The translations under genes and the position numbers were made by a program. 64,000 nucleotides of DNA, taken from contig NZ_JBLWFT010000003.1 in the NCBI RefSeq assembly GCF_048323695.1, positions 62,001 through 126,000 of the forward strand. Reading direction: 5' to 3'. Position 1 is the stretch's first letter; the number at the start of each line of letters is the position of its first letter. The stretch comes from Aquisalimonas sp007126095. GTDB lineage: Bacteria > Pseudomonadota > Gammaproteobacteria > Nitrococcales > Aquisalimonadaceae. Under the pieces are notes generated by a model, which saw nothing but the letters and a program-made list of their open reading frames with translations, ran no database searches and was not told where the DNA came from. Positions 22,214 through 31,125 of this stretch are shown one piece after another.

Positions 22214-23884
22214 GTGATCTCCATAAGAACACCATTGCTGGTCATGACGAGCCTGGCCCTGTCGGCCTGTGCACACATGTCATCGTCCGAGCAGGAGAAA
22301 CAGGATCAATCGGGCGATCGCGCTCATCTCAGCGCGCTGACAGTGCCCGCCGGCCAGCCGCTACCGCAGACCATGCGGCAGACCGACCAGGTGCTTTCTC
22401 CGGAATTCGTCTTCGCGGAGAAACCGGCGGTCACCGAGCTGGCGGAGTCAGGGACGGTCTACCCCGACGACCTCTGGGCGCGGATGCGCGACGGCTACGC
22501 CATCGACTCCGACATGGACAACCCGCGCGTCGTGGCCAAGATCGACCGTTTCAGCCGCAACCAGGCGTATGTCGATCGCGTAATCGAGCGGGCCGAGCCC
22601 TACCTCCACTACATCGTGAGCGCCATCGAGGAGCGGGACATGCCCGCCGAGCTGGCGCTGCTGCCGGTGGTGGAAAGCGCCTATCAGCCCTTCGCCTACT
22701 CCCACGGCCGCGCTGCGGGCATCTGGCAGTTCATCCCCGGCACCGCACAGCATTTCGGCCTGCGCCGCTCCTGGTGGTACGACGGCCGCCGCGACGTGCT
22801 CGCCTCCACCGAGGCGGCGCTGGACTACCTGGAGCGCCTGGGCAACATGTTCGATGGCGACTGGGAACTGGCCCTTGCAGCCTACAACGCCGGCGAAGGC
22901 CGCGTGCAGCGGTCGGTCCGCCGTGCCGAGGCGAACGGGCAGCCCTCGGACTACTGGAACATCTCACTGCCCCAGGAGACGCGCAATTACGTGCCGCGGC
23001 TGCTGGCGATCAGTGCGCTGATCAAGGACCCCAACGCCTACGACCTGGAGCTCGCCAGCATCCCTGACGAGCCTTACCTGGAGATCGTGGAGCTGGACGG
23101 CCAGATCGACCTCGCGCTGGTGGCCGACCTGGCGGACATGACCGTCGAGGACGTCTACCGGCTGAACCCCGGGTTCGACCGCTGGGCCACCGATCCGGAC
23201 GGCCCGCACCGGCTTGCCGTGCCGGTCAACAAGGCAGAACCCCTGCAGGCGAAGCTGGCGGATCTGGCACCCGAGGACCGCATGCGCTGGCACCGCCACG
23301 AGATCCAGTCCGGCGAGAGCCTGGAGGCCATCGCCCGGCGGTACAACACCACGGTCAACGTGATCCAGGAAGCGAACAGCATCAACGGACACATCATCCG
23401 TGCCGGCCGCCACCTGATGATCCCCACCGCCAGCGCCAGCGCCGACGAGTACTCCCACAGCGCGGCAAACCGCCTGGCACGGCATCAGAATCGCAACCGC
23501 CAGGGCGACCGCGTCACGCACACGGTGCGCTCCGGCGACACGTTCTGGGACATCTCGCGCAAGTACGGCGTGCAGGTCGACAAGGTGGCCAGCTGGAACA
23601 GCATGGCCCCGGGCGATGCGCTGCAGCCCGGCCAGGAGCTGGTGCTGTGGGTGGATGACGCCGGCAGCGTGCAGCAGGCAGGCGGCCCGCCCTCGAACGA
23701 GCCGGTCATGCGCTCGCTGACCTACCGCGTACGCAGTGGCGACAGCCTCTACACCATTGCACGCGAGTTCAGCGTGTCGGTGCAGGACCTGCGCAGCTGG
23801 AACAACATCGACCCGGGCTCCTACCTGCAGCCCGGCGACCGCCTGTCGCTGCAGGTGGATGTGCGCAACCAGGACAGCATCTGA
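22214..23884 (+). CDS. mltD: Membrane-bound lytic murein transglycosylase D with three LysM domains
   Basis: The 556-aa envelope lipoprotein cleaves peptidoglycan glycan strands. The GTG start at 22214 (GGGAG upstream) gives the signal peptide TPLLVMTSLALSACA, with the lipobox ending at Cys. The SLT domain follows with catalytic Glu in LLPVVESAYQPFA, AAGIWQFIPGTA and LALAAYNAGEGRV. Three LysM modules follow: near HEIQSGESLEAIARRYN, HTVRSGDTFWDISRKYG and YRVRSGDSLYTIAREFS. Full length and intact. It follows gloB, as in many gammaproteobacteria. Confidence 0.95.
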   Translation: MISIRTPLLVMTSLALSACAHMSSSEQEKQDQSGDRAHLSALTVPAGQPLPQTMRQTDQVLSPEFVFAEKPAVTELAESGTVYPDDLWARMRDGYAIDSDMDNPRVVAKIDRFSRNQAYVDRVIERAEPYLHYIVSAIEERDMPAELALLPVVESAYQPFAYSHGRAAGIWQFIPGTAQHFGLRRSWWYDGRRDVLASTEAALDYLERLGNMFDGDWELALAAYNAGEGRVQRSVRRAEANGQPSDYWNISLPQETRNYVPRLLAISALIKDPNAYDLELASIPDEPYLEIVELDGQIDLALVADLADMTVEDVYRLNPGFDRWATDPDGPHRLAVPVNKAEPLQAKLADLAPEDRMRWHRHEIQSGESLEAIARRYNTTVNVIQEANSINGHIIRAGRHLMIPTASASADEYSHSAANRLARHQNRNRQGDRVTHTVRSGDTFWDISRKYGVQVDKVASWNSMAPGDALQPGQELVLWVDDAGSVQQAGGPPSNEPVMRSLTYRVRSGDSLYTIAREFSVSVQDLRSWNNIDPGSYLQPGDRLSLQVDVRNQDSI

Positions 23885-23918
23885 TCACGCGTCCCGTTGG
23901 CAGCTCCTCCGGGAGCTG

Positions 23919-24182
23919 TCAGCGGGGGGCGTCGTCTTCGGGCAGCGTGATGTTCAACTCCAGAATCTCGCAGTCGCCTTCCCGGTCCACCTGCATGTGC
24001 ACGGCATCCTGATCCACGGCGACGTACTTCCGGATCACCTCCAGCAACTCGTCCTGAAGGGCGGGCAGATAGTCCGGGCCGTCACGCTGGGCGCGTTCCC
24101 GCGCAACCAGAATCTGCAGCCGCTCTTTGGCAACACTGGCACTTTTCTTCCGCTGCGAACGGAAGTATCCCAACAGATTCAT
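23919..24182 (-). CDS. minE: Cell division topological specificity factor MinE
   Basis: The 87-aa protein has the MinD-stimulating N-terminal region ASVAKERLQILVARER and the dimerisation domain DELLEVIRKYVAVDQDAVHM. MinE drives MinCD off the membrane so that division occurs at mid-cell. It starts two bases after the minD stop, in a minC-minD-minE operon. Confidence 0.97.
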   Translation of the reverse strand: MNLLGYFRSQRKKSASVAKERLQILVARERAQRDGPDYLPALQDELLEVIRKYVAVDQDAVHMQVDREGDCEILELNITLPEDDAPR

Positions 24183-24184
24183 GA

Positions 24185-24994
24185 TCAGCTCCCGAACAGT
24201 CGCCCGAAGAAGCCCTTCCTGGGCATATCCACGAAGCGCAGCGGCCGTTCCTGGCCCAGGAACCGGTCGACGGCATCTGCGTACGCCTGCCCTGCGTCGG
24301 AGTCATCCTCCAGGATGACCGGCACGCCGGCGTTGGACGCATTGAGCACCGCCTGGGACTCCGGAATCACGCCGAGCAGATCGATGGAGAGGATCTCGCC
24401 CACGTCTTCGAGGCTGAGCATCTCGCCCTTGTTGACCCGATCCGGCGCATATCGGCTGAGCAGCAGGTGCTCGCGAACCGGATCTTTCCCCTGCTCCGCC
24501 CGCCGGGTCTTGCTAGCGAGAATGCCGAGCACCCGGTCGGAGTCCCGCACCGAGGAGACTTCCGGGTTGGTGACGACGATAGCGTCGTCGGCGAAGTACA
24601 TGGCCATGAGTGCGCCCCGCTCGATACCCGCCGGTGAGTCGCAGACCACGTAGTCGAAATCGTTGCTGAGTTCATCCAGCACCCGCTCGACACCCTCCTG
24701 GGTCAGGGCGTCCTTGTCCCGGGTCTGCGACGCGGCCAGGACGTAGAGCCCTTCCACCCGCTTGTCCCGGATCAGGGCCTGGTTGAGATTGGCGTCACCG
24801 TTGATCACGTTCACGAAGTCATACACCACGCGGCGCTCGCACCCCATGATCAGGTCCAGGTTGCGCAGCCCCACGTCGAAATCCACCACCGCCGTGCGGT
24901 GACCGGCACGTGCCAGCCCCGTCGCCAGCGCGGCGCTGGTCGTAGTCTTGCCGACGCCCCCCTTGCCGGAGGTCACCACGACGATCTTTGCCAC
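24185..24994 (-). CDS. minD: Septum site-determining ATPase MinD
   Basis: The 269-aa ParA-type ATPase begins MAKIVVVTSGKGGVGKTTTS with the deviant Walker A, has VVDFDVGLRNLDLIMG and VCDSPAGIERGA, and ends in the amphipathic membrane-targeting helix (KGFFGRLFG). It recruits MinC to the membrane and oscillates under MinE control. It lies between minC and minE on the same strand. Confidence 0.98.
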   Translation of the reverse strand: MAKIVVVTSGKGGVGKTTTSAALATGLARAGHRTAVVDFDVGLRNLDLIMGCERRVVYDFVNVINGDANLNQALIRDKRVEGLYVLAASQTRDKDALTQEGVERVLDELSNDFDYVVCDSPAGIERGALMAMYFADDAIVVTNPEVSSVRDSDRVLGILASKTRRAEQGKDPVREHLLLSRYAPDRVNKGEMLSLEDVGEILSIDLLGVIPESQAVLNASNAGVPVILEDDSDAGQAYADAVDRFLGQERPLRFVDMPRKGFFGRLFGS

Positions 24995-25049
24995 TCTTCA
25001 CCTCCTCGACTGCGTCGTCCGGCGCTCAACACGCCGGTTACGGGCCGCG

Positions 25050-25787
25050 CTAGCGGCCGCCATTGACTCCGGGCAGCGGCTGAATGCGCAGCTCTTCACC
25101 GTCGCGCAGCACCTGCACCGCCTGCCCCAGATACGCCTTGTCGAACTGCTCGTTGACCAGGTACGTCCCGGCCACGGTCACCAATTCGGCATTGAATCCC
25201 ATACAGAAAATCCGGGCCTCGGTGTCGCCGCGCACGCCGGCCAGCGCACGCCCGTAAAGCCCGCCATAGATGTGGATGTTGCCGTCCGCCAGCACTTCGG
25301 CCCCCGGGCTGACCGACGACAGTATGATGAGATCGCCCCCGCGTGCATAGACCTGCTGCCCCGAGCGCACCTGCTGGCGCACCGTGGTGCTGGGGGAGGC
25401 ATTCGGCTCGGAGGTGGCGGCGGGCTCCGGCTCGGCGCGGCGCGCCGCCGGTGCCTCGCTGCCGCCGGTGAACACGCCGATCCCGGCCTGCTCGGCGGCC
25501 GCCCGCCAGCGGTCGTCGCCGCCGCGGATGCCCACGGGCAGGAACTCACGGGCGCGCAGCAGCCCCACGAAGCCGGGCAGGTCAAGATGGAGGTCGGTAT
25601 CCGCCACCGCCTCCACGTCCAGAATCAGCGGCAGTTGCCGGAAGAAGTCCGGAGCCTGCTGCATGCGCTGTTCGAGTTCCCGCCCGAGATGTTTGACGTC
25701 CGGTGTCAGCAGCCGCAGGACGGTCAGGGTCATCATGCGCCCTTTGAGTTCCAGGGCCTGTACGGTGGTTTCGGTCTGTTCCGTCAT
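25050..25787 (-). CDS. minC: Septum formation inhibitor MinC
   Basis: The 245-aa FtsZ-ring inhibitor has an N-terminal domain to about 105, a proline/alanine- and serine-rich linker (PAATSEPNASPSTTVRQQ) and a C-terminal beta-helix with QVRSGQQVYARGGDLIILSS and IYGGLYGRALAGV, the MinD- and FtsZ-binding face. First gene of minCDE; a hairpin at 25819-25845 separates it from htpG upstream. Confidence 0.96.
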   Translation of the reverse strand: MTEQTETTVQALELKGRMMTLTVLRLLTPDVKHLGRELEQRMQQAPDFFRQLPLILDVEAVADTDLHLDLPGFVGLLRAREFLPVGIRGGDDRWRAAAEQAGIGVFTGGSEAPAARRAEPEPAATSEPNASPSTTVRQQVRSGQQVYARGGDLIILSSVSPGAEVLADGNIHIYGGLYGRALAGVRGDTEARIFCMGFNAELVTVAGTYLVNEQFDKAYLGQAVQVLRDGEELRIQPLPGVNGGR

Positions 25788-25818
25788 CCGGGCTCGCTTT
25801 GATCACGCCGACAATACA

Positions 25819-25845
25819 CAGCCCCCTCAACGCTGGAGGGGGCTG
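25819..25845 (-). terminator. Terminator-like hairpin between htpG and minC
   Basis: CAGCCCCCTC (25819-25828) pairs perfectly with GAGGGGGCTG (25836-25845). The T-run on the minus strand is weak (TGTATTGTC), so termination of htpG may be partial. Confidence 0.6.
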
Positions 25846-25894
25846 TGCGGGCCTGTTATAGCGTGCTGCAGGCGCAGCATCAAGCGTCGCTGAA

Positions 25895-27784
25895 TCACGA
25901 CTCGGCAAGCAGCCTGTTCATCCGCCGCACGAATGCGGCCGGATCATCCAGCTGTCCGCCTTCCGTGAGCATAGCCTGATCGAACAGGACGTGCGCCCAT
26001 TCATCGAACGTCGCGTCGTCACTCACCCCCTGCAGCCGCTGGATCAGTGCATGCCCGGGGTTGATCTCCATCACCGGTTTCCCGGCCGGCACGGTATGCC
26101 CGGCGGCCTTGAGCATGCGCTGCATGCTGACGGCGAACTCGTGCTCTTCCACCACCAGACAGCTGGGGGAGTCGGTGAGGCGATGACTGACTCGGACATT
26201 CTTGACCCGGTCGCCGAGCACGCCCTCAAGGCGCTCCACCAGCGGCTTGTACTCGGTTTCGGTCTTCTCACGCTCTTCCTTGTCCTCGGCATCATCCAGA
26301 TCACCCAGATCCAGGTCGCCCTTGGCCACGTGCACCAGCTGCTTGCCGTCGTACTCGCCCAGGTGGGTCACGCACCACTCGTCCACCGGGTCGCCCAGCA
26401 GCAGCACCTCGATGCCCTTCTTGCGGAAGATCTCGAGATGCGGGCTGTTCTTCGCAGCACTGAAGCTGTCCGCGGTGACGAAGTAGATGGACGCCTGGCT
26501 GTCCTTCATCCGCGCGATGTAGTCGTCCAGAGAGACGTTTTCCGTCTCGCTGTCGGTGTGCGTGGAGGAGAAACGCAGCAGTTTCGCGATGCGCTCGCGA
26601 TTGCCGAAGTCCTCCGCCGGTCCCTCTTTCAGCACGCGGCCGAAGGTACTCCAGAAGGACGCGTAGTTCTCCGGTTCCTTGTCCGCCATGGATTCCAGCC
26701 GGTCCAGCACGCGCTTCACCGACGCGGACTTGATCTTCTCGATCTGCCGGTTGTGCTGCAACAGCTCCCGGGACACGTTCAACGGCAGGTCGTCGGAGTC
26801 GATGATGCCGCGCACGAAGCGCAGGTAGCGCGGCATCAGGTGCTCCGCGTCATCCATGATGAACACCCGGCGCACGTAGAGGTGGACGCCGTTGGGCTGC
26901 TCACGGTTGAACAGGTCGAACGGTGCGCGCTTCGGGATGAACAGCAGCGACACGTAACTGAGGTTGCCCTCGACCTTGTTGTGCATCCAGGTGAGCGGGC
27001 CCTCGAAGTCGTGGGCCACCTGCTTGTAGAACGCTTCGTACTCGTCGTCGCTGATTTCGGTCTTGGAGCGCATCCACAGGGCGGATGCCTTGTTAACGGT
27101 CTCGTCGCCCGGCGCCTCGTCCTCTTCGCCGGTGGCCTCCTTCGGCATGACGATGGGCAGTGAGATATGATCGGAATAGGTGCGGATGACCTGGCGCAGG
27201 CGAAATCCATCCAGGAATTCATCCATGTCGTCGCGCAGGTGCAGCACAACCTGCGTACCGCGCCGCGGCAGCTCGACGGTCTCCAGGGTATAGGCACCCT
27301 CGCCGTCCGACTCCCAGTGCACGCCTTCACTGGCCGGTGCGCCGGCGCGCCGGGAGAACACCTCCACCCGCTGAGCAACGATGAACGACGAATAGAACCC
27401 GACGCCGAACTGCCCGATCAGCTTGGCGTCCTTCGCCTGGTCGCCGGTGAGCTGGTTGATGAAGTGCTGGGTTCCGGAGCGGGCGATGGTGCCGAGGTTC
27501 TCGATCACGTCATCGCGATTCATGCCGATGCCGTTGTCGGAGACGGTGACGGTGCGGGCCTCCTTGTCGAACTCGACGCGAATGCCGAGTTCGCCGTCGC
27601 CTTCGTACAGCGACTCGTCCTTCAGCGCATCGAAGCGCAGCCGGTCGCAGGCATCCGAGGCGTTGGAGATCAGCTCCCGCAGGAAAATCTCGCGGCTGCT
27701 GTAGAGCGAATGCACCATCAGGTGCAGCAGTTGCCGGACTTCCGTCTGGAATTCAAGCGTTTCCTTTTGCGCAGCAACACTCAT
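25895..27784 (-). CDS. htpG: Molecular chaperone HtpG (Hsp90)
   Basis: The 629-aa cytosolic Hsp90 has the GHKL ATPase domain with FLRELISNASDACDRLRF, DNGIGMNRDDVIENLGTIA and GQFGVGFYSSF. The middle domain has YVRRVFIMDDAEHLMPRYLRF and NVSRELLQ, and the C-terminal dimerisation domain is present. The length equals the usual bacterial HtpG. It is monocistronic by position. Confidence 0.98.
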   Translation of the reverse strand: MSVAAQKETLEFQTEVRQLLHLMVHSLYSSREIFLRELISNASDACDRLRFDALKDESLYEGDGELGIRVEFDKEARTVTVSDNGIGMNRDDVIENLGTIARSGTQHFINQLTGDQAKDAKLIGQFGVGFYSSFIVAQRVEVFSRRAGAPASEGVHWESDGEGAYTLETVELPRRGTQVVLHLRDDMDEFLDGFRLRQVIRTYSDHISLPIVMPKEATGEEDEAPGDETVNKASALWMRSKTEISDDEYEAFYKQVAHDFEGPLTWMHNKVEGNLSYVSLLFIPKRAPFDLFNREQPNGVHLYVRRVFIMDDAEHLMPRYLRFVRGIIDSDDLPLNVSRELLQHNRQIEKIKSASVKRVLDRLESMADKEPENYASFWSTFGRVLKEGPAEDFGNRERIAKLLRFSSTHTDSETENVSLDDYIARMKDSQASIYFVTADSFSAAKNSPHLEIFRKKGIEVLLLGDPVDEWCVTHLGEYDGKQLVHVAKGDLDLGDLDDAEDKEEREKTETEYKPLVERLEGVLGDRVKNVRVSHRLTDSPSCLVVEEHEFAVSMQRMLKAAGHTVPAGKPVMEINPGHALIQRLQGVSDDATFDEWAHVLFDQAMLTEGGQLDDPAAFVRRMNRLLAES

Positions 27785-27989
27785 GGTTTTACGGCTCCCG
27801 AATCATCGTGTTTCTGGCGGCGGCGACAGCCCGCGGCCGCGCTGGTTGTTGGTGAACATCCCTGAATTGGGAATTCCGGCGGCGGAATTCAACCCACCGC
27901 GCCCAATCTGCGATACGCTGACTGTGTGTTCAGGAGAGCTCCCGTCGCCGTGCTGAACTGCACGGCGCACAAGGCCCAGAGGACAGACC

Positions 27990-28445
27990 ATGCTGACACC
28001 CTCCACTTGGTGGATTCTGCTGATTGCGCAGCTGATCATCTTTCTCGTTGCGGGCATCGCCGCCCTCGCCTGGATGCTCTGGCGCCGCCGGCGAACGGCA
28101 CCGGTGGAGGTCACGCCGGCCGGCCCGTCGGAACGCGCTGATGAGGCCATTCGCCGCTTCTTCGAGAACGAGCTGACCCGCACCCGGGCACAGCTGGAAG
28201 AAAACGACCGCGGCATGCCGGAGCATGTGCTGCAACTACGGGTGAACTACCTGCAGGCGGAACTGGAGGGGCTGGATTACGAGCGCGAGCCGGACCGGTT
28301 CTGGTCACACATCTGCGACCGGATCGATCACTGGATTGCGCGGCAGCAGGAGCGCGCCGACCAGGAAAAGGAAACGAACGCGGGCGCCACCAGGGACGCC
28401 CGCGGGGGAGACAACATCGTCGCCGACGACGAGTACGTGCAATAA
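27990..28445 (+). CDS. Single-pass membrane protein of unknown function
   Basis: The 151-aa protein has an N-terminal hydrophobic helix (TWWILLIAQLIIFLVAGIAA to LAWMLW) followed by RRRR, so the C-terminal part is cytoplasmic. The remainder is a charged, probably coiled-coil segment (ADEAIRRFFENELTRTRAQL) and an acidic tail. No family name comes to mind. It is divergent from htpG and convergent with ilvB. Confidence 0.75.
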   Translation: MLTPSTWWILLIAQLIIFLVAGIAALAWMLWRRRRTAPVEVTPAGPSERADEAIRRFFENELTRTRAQLEENDRGMPEHVLQLRVNYLQAELEGLDYEREPDRFWSHICDRIDHWIARQQERADQEKETNAGATRDARGGDNIVADDEYVQ

Positions 28446-28455
28446 GCGCGCGCCG

Positions 28456-30312
28456 TCAGAAGAGTTCCGGCGACGTCTCCGGATCGATTGCCTCGCGCTC
28501 CGGGCCACTGAGCTCCCGGCCGGCAATCCACTCGCCGGTCACCATCTGGCTGTAGCCCATTCCGGGCCCGACCATCGGGTAGACGCTGGCGTTGTTGTCG
28601 ATCATCACTTCCAGGAACGCGGGGCCGTCGTAGTCCACGAACGCCTTCAGCGCCTCTTCCAGATCGCCCTTGTTCATGACGCGGCGGGCGAACTCGTAGC
28701 CATCCGACTCGGCAGCCTTGATGAAGTCCTTGCGATGCAGGGTCTTGTCGCTGCCGGAGAAGTTCTCGTTGAAGTACAGCCGCTGCCACTGACGCACCAT
28801 GCCGTCGCCGAGGTTGTTCAGTAGCAGCACTTTCACCGGCAGGTTGTAGTTGGTGACAGTCTCCATCTCGCCCAGGTTCATGCGGATGCTGCCATCACCG
28901 TCGATGTCCACCACGATCTTGTCCGGGCAGGCGAACTGGGCGCCGATGGCGGCGGGCAGGCCATAGCCCATGGTGCCCATGCTGCCGGAGGTGAGCCACA
29001 ACCGGGGCTCCCGGAAGTCACAGTACTGGGCCGCCCACATCTGGTGCTGCCCGACGCCTGTGGAGATGATGGCGTTGCCACCCGTGGCCTTGTTGAGCAG
29101 CTCCACTACGTAGTGCGGCTGGATCAGGTCGCTGTCGCGATCATAGTTCATGGGGTGGTTGCGCTTGAGCTTCTGAATGTGCTTGAACCACGGCCCGAAG
29201 TCCCGTTCGAAGCCGGACTCGCGCCCGTGAGTCAGAAGCTGCTTCAGGCTGCGGCCCGCTTCGCCCACGTGGGCCCAGTCGACCACTTTCACCTTGCCGA
29301 TTTCGGCGGCATCGATGTCGATATGGGCGATGTGTTCGGCCATAGGGGCGAACTCGTCCACCTTGCCGGCCACGCGGTCGTCGAAGCGGGCGCCTACGGC
29401 GATGAGGAAATCGCAGTCTTCCACGGCGTAGTTGGCGTAGGCCGTGCCGTGCATGCCGAGCATGTGCAGGGAGAGATCGTCAGTGGTGTCCATGGCGCCC
29501 AGGCCCATGAGTGTGCTCACCACCGGGATGTTGAACGTGCGCGCAAACTCCCGCAGCTCTTCTGCGGCATTGCCGTTGATCACGCCGCCACCCACGTACA
29601 GCAGCGGCCGGCTGGACTTCTCCAGCATGTCGAAGAACTGGCGGCATTTGCGCTCGGAGAGCTTGGCGGAACGCAGGGAGTCCATGCGCTGGCGGTAGCC
29701 GCGCATCTCCAGCAGGCCGGAGCCCACGTACTCGCCGACCCAGTTCTGCATGTTCTTGGGCACGTCCACCACCACCGGACCGGGCCGGCCGGAGCGGGCG
29801 ATCTCGAAGGCGGTGCGGATGGTCGCTTCCAGCTCTTCGGGGCGAGTGACCAGAAAGACGTGCTTGGCGCAGTTGCCCATGATGTTGACGATGGGCGCCT
29901 CCTGGAAGGCGTCCGTCCCCATGGCGCCGGTGGGCACCTGGCCGGTGATGCACACCACCGGGGTGGAGTCGGCCATGCAGTCACGGATGGGCGTGACCGT
30001 GTTGGTGGCGCCCGGGCCGGAGGTGACCAGGAAACAGCCCACCTTGCCGCTGGCGCGGGCATAACCCGCGGCCATGAATCCGGCACCCTGCTCGTTGGCG
30101 GGCACGACCAGTTTCATGGGGTCGTCGGACTCGTCGCGGCGGTGGTTCTCGTTGTAGCGAAAGACCGCATCGTAGGTGGGCAAAATAGCGCCACCGCTGT
30201 AGCCGAAGATCGTGTCCACGCCCTCGTCGGCAAGGACCTGTACGATCATTTCGGCCCCGCTCATGGTGGTTCCGGCCAGGGGGTGATGCTTGCCTTTCTG
30301 TCTACTCATCAT
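28456..30312 (-). CDS. ilvB: Acetolactate synthase, large (catalytic) subunit
   Basis: The 618-aa ThDP enzyme condenses pyruvate for branched-chain amino acid synthesis. The N-terminal domain has VVPANEQGAGFMAAGYAR with the catalytic Glu and SGPGATNTVTPIRDCMAD; the ThDP-binding domain has DIDGDGSIRMNLGEMETV. QVPTGAMGTDAFQEAPI agrees with AHAS rather than other ThDP enzymes. It is slightly longer than usual (about 570-600 aa). No small regulatory subunit (ilvN/H) or ilvC is adjacent, so it either acts alone or pairs with a subunit encoded elsewhere. The start is one of two consecutive ATGs. Confidence 0.9.
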   Translation of the reverse strand: MMSRQKGKHHPLAGTTMSGAEMIVQVLADEGVDTIFGYSGGAILPTYDAVFRYNENHRRDESDDPMKLVVPANEQGAGFMAAGYARASGKVGCFLVTSGPGATNTVTPIRDCMADSTPVVCITGQVPTGAMGTDAFQEAPIVNIMGNCAKHVFLVTRPEELEATIRTAFEIARSGRPGPVVVDVPKNMQNWVGEYVGSGLLEMRGYRQRMDSLRSAKLSERKCRQFFDMLEKSSRPLLYVGGGVINGNAAEELREFARTFNIPVVSTLMGLGAMDTTDDLSLHMLGMHGTAYANYAVEDCDFLIAVGARFDDRVAGKVDEFAPMAEHIAHIDIDAAEIGKVKVVDWAHVGEAGRSLKQLLTHGRESGFERDFGPWFKHIQKLKRNHPMNYDRDSDLIQPHYVVELLNKATGGNAIISTGVGQHQMWAAQYCDFREPRLWLTSGSMGTMGYGLPAAIGAQFACPDKIVVDIDGDGSIRMNLGEMETVTNYNLPVKVLLLNNLGDGMVRQWQRLYFNENFSGSDKTLHRKDFIKAAESDGYEFARRVMNKGDLEEALKAFVDYDGPAFLEVMIDNNASVYPMVGPGMGYSQMVTGEWIAGRELSGPEREAIDPETSPELF

Positions 30313-30429
30313 GGCTCTATATTCCGTCGCGACGTGCTCGGCACCAGAAATAATCGGGAACCGATCACTATATAGCCAGCGGGGTCAACTGGCAAAGTCC
30401 CCGGCCTCTTACTGTTAGCCAAAAGTCGT

Positions 30430-30586
30430 GATGGTGGATCTGAAGATCCACCCTACGGATGGCAAAGCCCTGGTGGGTGGATGGGGGCTCCGGTGGACGT
30501 GAACGTCCACCCTACGATTATGGCCCCCCTGCGAGTGCCACGGGGGTGCTGGGTTCGGCGTAGGGTGGACCTTCAGGTCCACCATC
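30430..30586. repeat. Palindromic extragenic elements, cluster B (three copies: forward, forward, reverse)
   Basis: Copies are 30430-30457 (core GGTGGATCTGAAGATCCACC), 30491-30516 (core GGTGGACGTGAACGTCCACC) and, inverted, 30559-30586 (core GGTGGACCTTCAGGTCCACC). Base changes in one arm are matched in the other. The cluster fills the gap between ilvB and msrB. Confidence 0.92.
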
Positions 30587-30602
30587 GCGACGCGCCCCCT
30601 TG

Positions 30603-31010
30603 TTACGCCCCGGCCCCTTCCTCCGGCTCGAAATCCAGTGCCACTGAATTGATGCAGTAGCGCAGCCCGGTGGGTTCCGGCCCGTCCGGAAACACGTGCC
30701 CCATGTGGGCGCCGCACCGGCTGCACATCACTTCCTCGCGCCGCATGCCGAGGCTGTGATCCGCCTCGATCTCCAGGTTCTCCCCGTCCACGGGCGCCCA
30801 GAAGCTCGGCCAGCCGGAGCCGGAATCATACTTGGTACTGCTGTCGAACAGCGCCTGCCCGCAGCACAAGCATTTGAATACGCCGGCGCCGCTGATGGCG
30901 TTGTACTCGCCGGAAAATGGCGGCTCGGTCCCTTTCTCCCGGGTCACGCGATACTGCTCCGGGGTGAGCTGCGCGCGCCACTCCGAATCGGGCTTGTTGA
31001 GCTTGTCCAT
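30603..31010 (-). CDS. msrB: Peptide-methionine (R)-S-oxide reductase MsrB
   Basis: The 135-aa enzyme reduces methionine-R-sulfoxide in proteins. It has two structural zinc CxxC motifs (CLCC and CSRC), YDSGSGWPSFWAPV, GAHMGHVFPDGP and the catalytic Cys in LRYCINSVALDF. The ATG at 31010 is preceded by AAGGAGG; the longer open frame upstream is a shadow of the opposite-strand gene. Confidence 0.97.
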   Translation of the reverse strand: MDKLNKPDSEWRAQLTPEQYRVTREKGTEPPFSGEYNAISGAGVFKCLCCGQALFDSSTKYDSGSGWPSFWAPVDGENLEIEADHSLGMRREEVMCSRCGAHMGHVFPDGPEPTGLRYCINSVALDFEPEEGAGA

Positions 31011-31125
31011 ACAATCCTCCTTTCCCGATGCTCGCGACGAAGCATTCGGCCCGGTTATACTGCCACCGCGCGGGCAGTGACGCCATGGAGCGACGGCCCA
31101 GAAAACCAAGAAACGGACGGTCATT

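Noticed and set aside
30430..30586. CRISPR array at the palindromic repeats
   Set aside because: The copies are inverted relative to each other, irregularly spaced and few, with no leader or cas genes. They fit extragenic palindromes.
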